DNA of 64,000 nucleotides. Source: Merluccius polli. Lineage: Eukaryota > Chordata > Actinopteri > Gadiformes > Merlucciidae. The stretch lies in the NCBI GenBank assembly GCA_030340625.1, contig JAOPHQ010000594.1, forward strand, positions 62,001 to 126,000, read 5' to 3'. The first letter of the stretch is position 1. Each line of letters starts with the position of its first letter. Of the stretch, positions 36,801 to 45,309 are shown one piece after another. The notes under the pieces are model-generated. The model did no database searches. It was not told the DNA's origin and saw only the letters and a program-made list of their open reading frames with translations. The position numbers and the translations under genes were made by a program.

Positions 36801-39800
36801 AAGTGCAGGAAAGAACTCTGGTGTCATTTTGTCCCTAGGGGGCGCTGTAATTAGCAAAACATTGTTTTTGCTCATAACTCTTGATGTGTTTTTATTGGAA
36901 ATGAAATTGTGATATCTGCAGATACTGTGGGTTGCCCCATTGATAGTTTATGCCAACTTTTCATGTTAGCCAATCGCCATTGGCGGAAACGCCGCCAAAC
37001 AGGAAGTTTGCTCGTATCTCGGTGACACTTTGACTTCCGAAGACTAAACTTGGTCACATGCATCGAGACTCCCTCCGAAGTGGGCAAAACAAATTTGGTG
37101 TCATTTGTCCACTAGGGGGCGCTGTAATTAACAAAATTGCATTTTTGCTCTTTTCTCTTGACGTGGATTTGTCACTAAATGTTCATGTCTGCTGATACTG
37201 TGGAATGTCCCCCTTCAGGATCTTGCAAAACTTTTCACGTCATCGTAAGAATTCGGCCGCCATATTGGATTTTAGCGAAAGCAAAACGAAATTTTCAGCG
37301 GTCGCATATTTTGTCTGATTCTCACGAAAATCGGCACAGACCATCTTCAGACCGATCCGCACAAAAGTTACTTAGTGGCGTTTTCAATTTCGACTTGCGC
37401 CCGCTACAGCCAATCGAAACCAGCGGCGAAGGCGCCGATTTCGATGTGAGCTTATATCTTGGGAACAGTTTGACGTATCTATTATTTCATTGATCGCCCG
37501 ATTGGCATGGGCCCCTCATTGCTGCTTGCAGCTATATTTATTATTATTATTTGTACTTTACAGTAAAACTTCGGCAGCAGAGAGGTTTCCACAGCTCGCA
37601 CATAAACAGCTTCCAAAGAAAACGTAAGTGGCCAAACTTAGACTTACATTTACTTTTGTCTGAATTACAATTTTACTCATGTAACAACCCTAATCTAAAC
37701 AACCACTTGTCTAATAATTGGATAATGCACAGTATTCCCTGGAGAAGGCCGACATTTAAAATATGAAATATATAAAGATGTAAAAAAAAAAAAAACTGCT
37801 TCCAGATGCCGTTTTCTTAAGAAGGATTGACTGAATCATTCATGCGCATAAAGTCATAATGGAAGTCTTTTACCGGCCATGTTTAAACTGAGAGAACACA
37901 CACACACACACATTTAGGGTTCTGTTTGTTTAGAGCAGTGGTTCCCAACCTGGGGGTCCAGACCCACTAGGGGGCGCTAAAGCTCCACGGGGGTCACAAA
38001 GCTCTCTTGATTTTAAGGGTGTAAAAATGTGTATATATATAAAATATACATGTCAGCATTTAATTCATTTCTGTGAAGAAAACTCAATTTAAGGGTTATT
38101 TTAGATATAAGATAATATAAACTTTTTAAAAAAATCTTGCGACAGCCAAGTAGACATAAACATCAGCAGTATTTTCATAGGTAAGCTAGGCTGGTGGAAA
38201 AATGGCCAAGTGTCAGCGAGAAGAGAATACTTAATTTCAATGAGAAAAAAAAGAGGAACCGCTGGTTTAGAGCAGTGGTTCCCAACCTTTTTCTTAAGGG
38301 ACCCCTATTTTACCAGTGTATACACTGATGACCCCCACCGCCCCCCGCACACATTTTGCTCCCATTTTTCATGAGCTGAACTCAAAGATCTAAAACATTT
38401 ACTATATACACACAAAAGACAATTTCCCTCAACTATTGTTCACAAATCTGTCTAAATCTGTGTTAATGAGCACTTCTCCTTTGCCGAGATAATCCATCCC
38501 ACCTCACAGGTGTGGCATATCAAGATGCTGATTAGACAGCATGAATATTGAACAGGTGTGCCTTAGAATGGCCACACTAAAAGGCCACTCTGAAATGTGC
38601 AGTTTTGCTTTATTGGGGGGTCTGGGGGGGGGGGTCAGAAAACCAGTCAGTATATGGTGTGACCACCATTTGCCTCACGCAGTGCAACACATCTCCTTCG
38701 CGTAGAGTTTATCAGGTTGTTGATTGTGGCCTGTGGAATGTTGGTGCACTCTTCATTGGCTGTGCGAAGTTGTTGGATATTGGCAGGAACTGGAACACGC
38801 TGTCGTATACGCCGATCCAGAGCATCCCAAACATGCTCAATGGGTGACATGTCCGGAGAGTATGCTGGCCATGCAAGAACTGGGATGTTTTCAGCTTCCA
38901 GGAATTGTGTACAGATCCTTGCAACATGGGGCCGTGCATTATCATGCTGCAACATGAGGTGATGGTCGTGGATGAATGGCACAACAATGGGCCTCAGGAT
39001 CAGACGAACTGCAGTCAGGTCGAGACCCCGATGAGGACGACGAGCATGCAGATGAGCTTCCCTGAGACGGTTTCTGACAGTTTATGCAGAAATGATTTGG
39101 TTATGCAAACCGATTGTTGCAGCAGCTGTCTGGGTGGCTGGTCTCAGACGATCTTGGAGGTGGACATGCTGGATGTGGAGGTCCTGGGCTGGTGTGGTTA
39201 CACATGGTCTGCGGTTGTGCGGCCGGTTGGATGTACTGCCAAATTGTCTGAAAGGCCTTTGGAGAATACTTATGGTAGAGAAATTAACATTCAATTCACA
39301 GGCAACAGCTCTGGTGGACATTCCTGCAGTCAGCATGCCAATTGCACGCTCCCTCAAAATTTGCGACATCTGTGGCATTGTGCTGTGTGATAAAACTGAA
39401 CATTTTAGAGTGGCCTTTTATTGTGGACATTCTAAGGCACACCTGTGCAATAATCATGCCGTCATATACGTCTTTTGTGTATATAGTAAATGTTTTAGAT
39501 TTTTGAGTTCAGGGGGGTATTGCACAAAAGTCGGATACATAAATCCAGGATAATTGAGTAAGTGCGGCTTGGACTATTCTGCTTGGTGGTATCCTGGCTT
39601 TTTCGGTTGCATGATTGCCAAGCCAGGATAAATAGGCGAGGCTAAATCACGTCAGGTGAAGCTAGTCGGGATAAGCGGCATGCTTGAATAGACCTCGCGA
39701 TCGCTCACAGAATCACCGATCGGAACATGGCGTTTCATACGTCACGGCCGCTGAACAGCTCCTTATTGGATACCCGACCCAGACCCGACGGGCCGGGTCG

Positions 39801-42800
39801 GGTTCGGACTCGATGACGTCTGCGCGATTTGAAATTTGAAATGTAAAACAGCTTATTATGCATGGTAGCCAATGGGCTGTTTCACATGTTGCAAAGGTTC
39901 GATTGTGTGATTAAAATACATTTTATAAATATGACATAAGTGTTGCGCTCATCTGTTTGTTGACATTTCCAAATGCGCTGCAGTTGCGTAATAAAGGCAG
40001 ACTTTCATAAACACAAACGTAAATGTGTCATAGTATGAAAAAATATAGACTTTAACTGTGTTGGCCTGAGTAATAACACTTGAATCAATATAAAAAACAG
40101 CCAACAGATTTAAATGAAATGAGAAATGACTATATATGTAATATTTTAATTCGGGATAATTAAAATGATGCAACATACTTAGAAAGACCATGGACATGCT
40201 GTAAAACACATTAATTCTTCACAGGATTGACGGTGTAAATACCGGTGAATCACTAGGATTAAGCTTAGCCCGGCTTTTAGCCTGGTCGGGAGCAGGCTAG
40301 CTCCGGAGAATAAATCACCATGGTAACTCAGCCGGGATAAGTGTGAGCTGCTTTCATGCAACCGACTTGAGGCTAAATGAAGCCAGGATAACCTAAATCC
40401 GTAAACATATCCCAGCTTAATCCCTTATCCGACTTTTGTGCAATACCCGCCAGCTCATGAAAAACGGGTGCAAAAACAAAAGTGTTGCGTTTATATTTTT
40501 GTTCAGTATATATTTAATTATATTCATTGCATAAAAAAACAATGAACCTAAATAGTGAACCTGCAGGAAATTCGTATACAATTCTGAACAGATTATTTCC
40601 TGTGGATATTTCAATGTATTTTTCCTTATATTTTTAGACATAATTCTGTCTGTTATGATTTTCTTTAATTAATTTTATTTAATTTCACTATCATACATAT
40701 GTTTTAATAGTAACAGTACGTAATAGTTGTAATTATTTCAGCCATTTTAATGCAAACCGGTTTAATCAGCATTTCACCGATGTCGTGTGGCTTTTTGGCT
40801 TGCCCAATAAGGAGAGAGCACTCGAACGATGCAACAGTCGCCTGCTTTTGGTCATTTCCAGTCCTGGCAGTAGTCTAGTGTCAGGGTTTCATACTTTCAT
40901 TTCCCAATTTCTCACTGCAAATGACACATTCAGCTCTAATTTTGTCCATTGCCTCTATGAAGCCAAACTCAATAGAGCGTAACAGTGACCGCCCCCTTTT
41001 TAACAGCTCCGGTGCCGGAAGTAAATTTCCCATGCATTTATCTCGTCCACTTTTCGTATAATCCTTATAAAAAGAGTATTAAGACTTGAACCAAGCCAAT
41101 CGTTCGTTATGGTAGTCATGACCATATTATGTTTGATTCGGGCATAAAAAGAATTTGGAAAACGGAAGAAAAGCCAAAGGTACTTTATTTTGTTGACCGA
41201 GTGAGGAACTACTCATCCCGAATCAAACATAATATGGTCACGACTACCATAACGAACGATTGGCTTGGTTAAAGGCTTAATACTCTTTTTATAAGGATTA
41301 TACGAAAAGTGGACGAGATAAATGCATGGGAAATTTACTTCCGGCACCGGAGCTGTTAAAAAGGGGCGGTCACTGTTACGCTCTATATAACTTTCTTGGT
41401 AAGAGTCCTAGAAATTCAGCATTCTCTTCTCCCTAACGCTTGGTCATTTTTCCATCAGCTCTTTGTTTTGGGACCAGGTAATTTAGCCAGCTTAGCTCTG
41501 CGAATACTGCTGGTGTAAACGTCTACACAAGCGAGTTATATTCACGAGAATTCAAAAATAGTTTATATCTTTATTTTTTTTCTAAATAAATGAACTTCTA
41601 AAGATTCTTACACCCTTAACATCAAGAGGGCTTCGTGACCCCCGGTGGAGCTTTGGCGCCCCCTAGTGAGGGTCGGGCCCCCAGGTAGGGAACCACTGGT
41701 TTAGAGGGTACCTGCTAATAAAAAGTTTGAGAACTAATGCAATAAAGCATAGAATAGACTTGAGTAGCCCAGGAGCTAATCAAGCTACATTAGCTTTTCT
41801 CCTGAAGCAGAGCAGGAAAGTTGCTAGTTTAATAGTTTTCCTTCCGACAATTTTAATTTATTTTTTTCATTTTTTTGCCATTGCTGCCTTGCATGAATGA
41901 CAACACCTTCACTGCATGTGTGTGAGCATGGGGATATTGGAATTTAACTACAAAATAAAGCAAATTACTATCCAAAGCGACCAACAGTGAATCCAGATGA
42001 AGGTAAATGAGGAGCAGGTATAACCCTACCTGCTCCACATGTGGACATTGGGAATGGAACATCCTAGCCACTATTATGCCCCAATTTACACATTTGAGAT
42101 ATCATCTTATGACAAACACAAGTGTCGCTCATAAAACTAATTATTGGTCTGCTCCTTACCTGGGCATGGGTAGTAGACTAAACTAGTGAAGATAAGTTTA
42201 CTACTTGTGCCCTGGTAGATAAAAGGAGCAGACCCATAACTAGTGTTATGAGCGACACCGGTGTTTGTCCTACGATGACGCCTCTGAAAAGGGTCTAATT
42301 ACTCTGTGTAAGAATCAGAAAGTTCTTCTCATGACTGACCCCTTTTGCCTTAAGTGAACTGCAGCTCATTGGGCACACTGGAGTGCGAGCATACTCACAC
42401 TAATAATATGAACTACACAATAACACAAACTGGCTAAAGCTAGCACTTTATGTACTAGGGCACTACTAGTTTGGGCACTACCATTTTCCTAGCCAAACCA
42501 TCCTGGTTTAAATATAAGAGAAATCATCCCACAGGCTGTTCTACGCAACGGACAGAGTCGGGGAAGGTCTCAAGTTAAATTACAACCTGTTCATATATTG
42601 GCATGTCTAATCCAACACATAGTCCCCTTTTCTGTGTTAATTTTAATTTGTCTCGTTAAATGCCAAATGTATGTAAAAAAAAATCATTTTTGAGTATTTT
42701 TACATCAAAATCCCTGTCTTTTCTCTTCCTGTAAAACGGTTTCAAATGTTTAATGACTCATCCTGTACTCGGGGGCGTTTACTAATTTTGTGTCCAATGA

Positions 42801-43264
42801 AAATTCTTTCTCAAGTTTTTATGTCCCTCCCCCAGAAGTCCTCCACAACAGAGAGCAGGCTGTCGTCATGTCTTTCCATGTTGAGCTGCTAGCTACTGTC
42901 AATCTGGCATGTCAATGAATTGTCAATTCAGCCCTGTTGGCTACTGTAAACACCAATTAATATCCGAGACAAGTCCCTCCCTAGCGGAAATACGTAAATA
43001 TGCGGACTCAAAAGCCACTCGTAGGGTGACCAATCAAAAGGCACTTGAATCAGTTGTATTCCAATCCACTATAGTTACAGCTACTATTGGGTCTTTCACA
43101 TGCCATGTGTTGTTTCTCTCTCCAGTCCCAGGCCAGCTCTGGCCAGGGTGTCGGACGGCGTGATCCTACCAGCACTCAACCAGAGGCTGAGCTCCACCAT
43201 CGCAGAGAGACAGAAAAGGACCCAGGCGGCGCAGAGAAGCCGCTTAAAACGGACGGTGCAGTGA
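26499..43264 (+). CDS. ccdc74: ccdc74, coiled-coil domain-containing protein 74 (six exons; span includes introns)
   Basis: Exons 26499-26832, 27422-27469, 27652-27817, 32605-32800, 33204-33304 and 43126-43264 sum to 984 nt, 327 codons plus TGA, all in phase. Recognition: IAFLQQQHKDTLQQLHAEID followed by DLQYKLIM (human CCDC74A [28 protein letters not shown]); LPECEVIIRQLYNANSLQSQ (human QCEVLIRELWNTNLLQTQ); C-terminal ILPALNQ.. and AERQKRTQAAQ. Two coiled coils are expected at about residues 76-117 and 230-262, with disordered sequence between. The N-terminus is extended by a Gly run (GGA codons) absent from the human protein. The start ATG follows AGCAAAAA. Human CCDC74A/B are reported at the spindle and cilium; the X-box upstream agrees with a ciliary role, which remains inference here. 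The length is close to the human 378 aa but shorter in exon 3. Confidence 0.93.
27422..27469 (+). CDS. ccdc74: ccdc74 exon 2: DLQYKLIMDPPKLSRK
   Basis: A 48-nt exon between a TTTTTTTTCAG acceptor and G|GTAACA. A CA microsatellite (27473-27517) begins within three bases of the donor. Confidence 0.93.
27652..27817 (+). CDS. ccdc74: ccdc74 exon 3: variable linker
   Basis: The acceptor is TTGACCACAG and the donor AG|GTACAG. It reads ASMYNILPPAGAAVAHPSQR and later GFYLEQPLQDSHCSSQDQHH. It is poorly conserved; phase with both neighbours is the main support. Confidence 0.82.
27818..29100. other. ccdc74 intron 3, 5' part
   Basis: No element boundary recognised except a GT run at about 29069-29098. 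Confidence 0.5.
29105..29400. repeat. irregular array of AGCTCATTCTGTCAGGTAGG units in both orientations
   Basis: GTAGAGTAGCTCATTCTGTC followed by AGGTAGG occurs at about 29173 and 29248 and in reverse complement at about 29348-29380, with looser relatives (TTTTGACAGGTAGG, CATTCTGATAGATA) between and up to about 29600. The copies at about 29240-29279 and 29343-29384 form a nearly perfect 40-bp inverted repeat with a loop of about 63 nt. Confidence 0.75.
29880..32262 (+). mobile_element. L2-type LINE fragment, split by a TTAA element
   Basis: The reverse-transcriptase region starts near KPTLDPGVLANYRPISNLPF, has one early stop (near 30014), and then LVLLDLSAAFDTIDHNILLQ, GVPQGSVLGPILF and the FADDTQLYL active-site box. 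After the insertion at 30508-31119 it resumes at DIKSW, then FRIEFKILLLTYKALHGQAP and a C-terminal TFKSRLKTFLFDKAYS. The 3' end is ACAAATAAAATTGAATTGAA with a TTGAA microsatellite tail typical of L2. It is 5'-truncated and inactive because of the stop and the insertion. Confidence 0.9.
30508..31119. mobile_element. 612-bp TTAA-flanked foldback element inside the L2 reverse transcriptase
   Basis: The ends AGGAGAACTCTGGTGTAAAC and GTGTAAAATGGTTCTGG-type complements (TTTACACCAGAATTCTCAT) are flanked by TTAA at 30504-30507 and 31120-31123. Large parts of the two halves pair with each other, including ACCAAACTGCTATACGTTTG with its partner near 30984. Removing it joins L2 codons TCL-K-DIK in frame. 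Confidence 0.88.
32605..32800 (+). CDS. ccdc74: ccdc74 exon 4: LPECEVIIRQLYNANSLQSQE
   Basis: The acceptor is TTTGAACCCAG and the donor GAA|GTAAGA. The 3' half carries the most conserved CCDC74 motif (ECEVIIRQLYNANSLQSQ). Confidence 0.94.
32838..33060 (+). repeat. tandemly repeated tRNA-like SINE head
   Basis: Four degenerate units of about 45-55 bp each carry a B-box-like GGGGTTCGATTCCCACT (around 32858, 32907, 32956, 33001) and the A-box-like TGGTAGAGCATGGC between them. A tail, GGATAAGGGCATTCACTTAA, resembles the 3' end of tRNA-derived fish SINEs. It begins about 38 bp after the ccdc74 exon 4 donor. Confidence 0.72.
33204..33304 (+). CDS. ccdc74: ccdc74 exon 5: ILRIKAVLRDIVFNKKISPE
   Basis: The acceptor is GTTTTTCTAG and the donor CG|GTAAGG. 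It continues the second coiled coil and reads NYILTKAFLADVP at its end. Confidence 0.92.
33381..34630 (+). repeat. about 55-60-bp hairpin minisatellite, 17 copies, with TTC and TTA expansions
   Basis: The core GGGGCCCATGCAGCGAAGCT then GCAGGGAACC and GTGTTTCTACC recurs 17 times (for example 33420, 33480, 33640, 33868, 34256, 34500, 34572). GCAGCGAAGCTGC is a self-complementary hairpin. Between copies 2-3 and 4-5 are (TTC)n tracts (about 33525-33622 and 33738-33809) and a (TTA)n tract (about 33810-33864). The unit matches the start of the longer repeat that follows. Confidence 0.88.
34631..36240. repeat. 1.6-kb interspersed repeat, copy 1
   Basis: It begins with TGAAGTCTATGGCAGCCC and ends with ATCGCTGCTTGCAGCTATAT then TTATTATT. 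It has three internal copies of a block with AACAGGAAGTGAGGCCATAT, GTTTGATGTTTTGACTT and GGCGCTATAATTAGCAAAA. No coding frame is seen. It looks like a high-copy fish repeat of unknown class. Confidence 0.75.
36241..37535. repeat. 1.3-kb interspersed repeat, copy 2 in direct orientation
   Basis: It starts with GAGTCTATGGCAGCCCATAG and ends CATTGCTGCTTGCAGCTATA then TTATTATTATT, the same plan as the copy just before it. Internal blocks such as GGGGGCGCTGTAATTA repeat twice. The end hairpin GCTGCTTGCAGC echoes the GCAGCGAAGCTGC of the minisatellite. Confidence 0.75.
37936..38264 (+). mobile_element. short hAT-like element, TSD GTTTAGAG
   Basis: The ends are CAGTGGTTCCCAACC and GGAACCGCTG. GTTTAGAG lies at 37928-37935 and 38265-38272. 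Its sequence matches the 62337-63189 element at its left end and, in reverse, the right part of the next element, so it is an internally deleted relative. Confidence 0.88.
38650..39378 (-). pseudogene. Tc1-like transposase, central deletion
   Basis: Minus strand: the N-terminal helix-turn-helix part (39378 down to about 39010) reads MPQMSQILRERAIGMLTAGM and VACELNVNFSTISILQR. The C-terminal catalytic part (about 38994 to 38650) reads MLQHDNARPHVARICTQFLE and AYSPDMSPIEHVWDALDR, containing the second Asp (HDNARPH) and the final Glu (SPIEHVWD). The block holding the first catalytic Asp is missing at a junction near 39003, so no active DDE triad remains. Confidence 0.9.
39513..40450. mobile_element. 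938-bp element with GGTATTGCACAAAAGTCGGAT ends, 3-bp flank CAG
   Basis: The ends GGGTATTGCACAAAAGTCGG and CCGACTTTTGTGCAATACCC are perfect inverted repeats of at least 20 bp. CAG lies on both sides (39510-39512 and 40451-40453). The uninterrupted Tc1 arm would read TTCAGCTCATG, so CAG is the duplicated target. The superfamily is not assigned. The interior has further inverted pieces (GCCAGGATAA / TTATCCTGGCTT-like) and no transposase. Confidence 0.82.
40975..41383. mobile_element. 409-bp near-perfect palindromic MITE
   Basis: The ends GAGCGTAACAGTGACCGCCC and GGGCGGTCACTGTTACGCTC start two arms of about 165 bp that pair almost base for base around a centre near 41180. TA flanks both ends. 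The copy at 62337-63189 shows the related uninserted sequence. Confidence 0.88.
42111..42269. repeat. 159-bp foldback sequence
   Basis: GACAAACACAAGTGTCGCTC pairs with GAGCGACACCGGTGTTTGTC, and TCTGCTCCTT with AAGGAGCAGA further in. It is probably a small MITE; the flanks show no clear target duplication. Confidence 0.7.
43126..43264 (+). CDS. ccdc74: ccdc74 exon 6: C-terminus, stop TGA
   Basis: The acceptor is TTTCTCTCTCCAG. It reads RPRPALARVSDGVILPALNQ and ends QAAQRSRLKRTVQ. The basic tail matches human ILPALKQ and AERQKRLQAMQKRRLHR. Confidence 0.95.
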
Positions 43265-43324
43265 GCCAGGTCCAGATGTTTCCAGACGTGTTCAAGTCTC
43301 CCTTACAGCCATCCCACGAGAAGA

Positions 43325-43330
43325 AATAAA
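43325..43330 (+). promoter_or_regulatory. ccdc74 poly(A) signal
   Basis: AATAAA lies 61 bp after the stop, with a second copy at 43338, implying a very short 3'UTR. Confidence 0.8.
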
Positions 43331-43349
43331 AGTTATAAATAAAAAACTC

Positions 43350-45300
43350 ACAATGAACTATGAAATGAAGTTGTCGGACGAAAGCATCAGAAATGCGTTC
43401 TATGTATGCTGCTCCATGGTTTGAAATATCGACTTAGTAGAATAAACTTTAACATGAGTTTTATCCATGAATGTGCTTTTGTGATATAAGCAAAGTATAC
43501 CAAAAGAAATATCAACTCATGGTGAAAATACAACTTACAAAACACCGCCCTCTAGTGGTAGAAGAACTATCTTGCTGTACAGCAATGTCATCAATATACT
43601 GACCGCAGTCCATAACATACTGGCTACATTAAGGCCTATATTATTAATATACAATTTCACGATGAATTTTCAAATGACACATTGCCAGGCAGACGCAAGT
43701 AAAAATTTGAAAATATATAACCACGAAAAGGACCTGAAACAACAACCACAACAACAATCAACTCTAGGTCAGTTAGTTATTGAAGAGTTCCCATGGTTTA
43801 AACAAGGCCACAATACTGAAATAATCCAGTTGAGTTCAAGACTAGCCACTCTGGAAGCACCGTTTTCTTTCTAGTATGTTTATATGCAAGTCTGACTCTC
43901 ACTTAATGATGAGTACTATGCAAATGTGGCCCCTCTCCTCCACCAGGGGCTGTTGCTTCTGAAGGATGTTGCTTTCACAAGAGAGCTAGGCCTACATCCA
44001 ATTCAGAACTGTTGTCTATTGCTATTGTCTGTGACATTGTCTGTCGTTTATATAACAATACACCACTTTGTTATTAACAAAGAAGTATAGCCAGTTCTTC
44101 TGTGTAAGCTTCCTTATTACTCACTCTATTTTGCATATATTCTGGATGATATCGCATGTTCCTCTTCTTAAATTGCATATAGTTTACTTTAAATATATAC
44201 GTGAGATACACAACATCATGAAGAAGTATCTCAAACTGCCATTCAGCCAAAAAAAACACAGTCTTAGTTTCCCACTTGTAACATGCCATATATGGCTAGT
44301 GGCTACATTGGGGGAGAAAAAGCTCTGTAAACACACACAATACGTTGCCCATCGTCTATTGTTAGGGGGGGGGGGACGAATAATTCACCACTATTGGCCA
44401 TGCCACTTTGTTGCATCACAGAGCCTTTGTAGGGCAATGTGGGAACTGGCCGGCACTATAGCCAGTTCCCACCAGCGGCTGAGCGTCTATTAACATTCAG
44501 CGAGTGTCGCTGGAGGCCGCAGTGTTGTGCCAGCCAGCTGCAGTCTCATAAGGGCTAAACTGAAACCTCAGTGACCATATAGTAGCAAGAGAGAACTACC
44601 TCTTTGTGCCTTCTCTTTGCAGCCATAAGCAGAAGTTCACATCACACCACGAGCACCGTCTATGATGTCTATCCTGTTTGGGTTTAAATTATTTGTCTTG
44701 TGAAATGCTGTTTGTATAGGAGGGGGCCAGGGATGTCTTGGATGTATAATAAATGAGAACTGTTGTGATGATTTTTATTGTGTTGGCTGGTGGCTCAAAT
44801 ATCAGGGTGAGTTCTGACATCTACGTTATACTTGAGGTTATAGAGACATGTGTAAAAGTATATTATTTTAGGCCTGATTCATCAGCCATACTCATTTATA
44901 ATTCACATTATACAATAGTATAACTAGTAGGCTATATAGGCTAAACTAGTATATCTTATTACTTGCTTGTTTTGAATACAGCTTTGGTTGTATATGACAT
45001 CAGTTTTACATCCGAATCACAATATATGTATCCTCCTGAATGACTGTGGGTAGTTTGTTAGGCCAAAGAACATGTCATAAGAAGGCTTTTATAGTCTTTT
45101 CTGTCACCAAGTTTCCAATAGTGGGCTACTTTGACGTGTTCTTCTGCACTGTCACGTGGGAATAGACTCGGAAATAGCATCATCATTAGTGTCACTTCAT
45201 GACACTGTGACTCCACGGGAACTATATGACTGAAACGGACAACAACAACAACAACAACCTGCATATGAACCACATTGACACTGAGCCTGTCTACGCTAAC
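43350..45300. other. ccdc74-crkl intergenic spacer
   Basis: No gene is supported. Bases 44439-44472 hold a perfect 12-bp inverted repeat (GTGGGAACTGGC / GCCAGTTCCCAC) with a 10-nt loop. A G run lies at about 44366. Confidence 0.5.
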
Positions 45301-45309
45301 AGGCGTCGT

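Larger units (their letters stand above)
38352..40510 (-). mobile_element. internally deleted Tc1-like transposon, itself interrupted
   Basis: The left inverted end CCATTTTTCATGAGCTGAAC is matched by CCAGCTCATGAAAAACGGGT and GTTTATATTTTTGTTCAGTA on the right, around a broken transposase on the minus strand. The extreme left terminus seems lost. The right arm contains the 938-bp insertion at 39513-40450. A TA target site could not be confirmed on the left. Confidence 0.85.
38273..41698 (-). mobile_element. hAT-like element (opposite orientation) carrying two insertions, TSD GTTTAGAG
   Basis: The ends CAGTGGTTCCCAACCTTTTT and GGGAACCACTG are flanked by GTTTAGAG at 38265-38272 and 41699-41706, the same 8-mer as the neighbour. 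The native sequence is about 0.85 kb and aligns in reverse to 62337-63189. It is interrupted by a Tc1-like element (38352-40510) and a palindromic MITE (40975-41383). Confidence 0.88.

Noticed and set aside
38905..39553. Plus-strand frames of 153-161 codons
   Set aside because: Shadows of the minus-strand Tc1-like transposase remnant.
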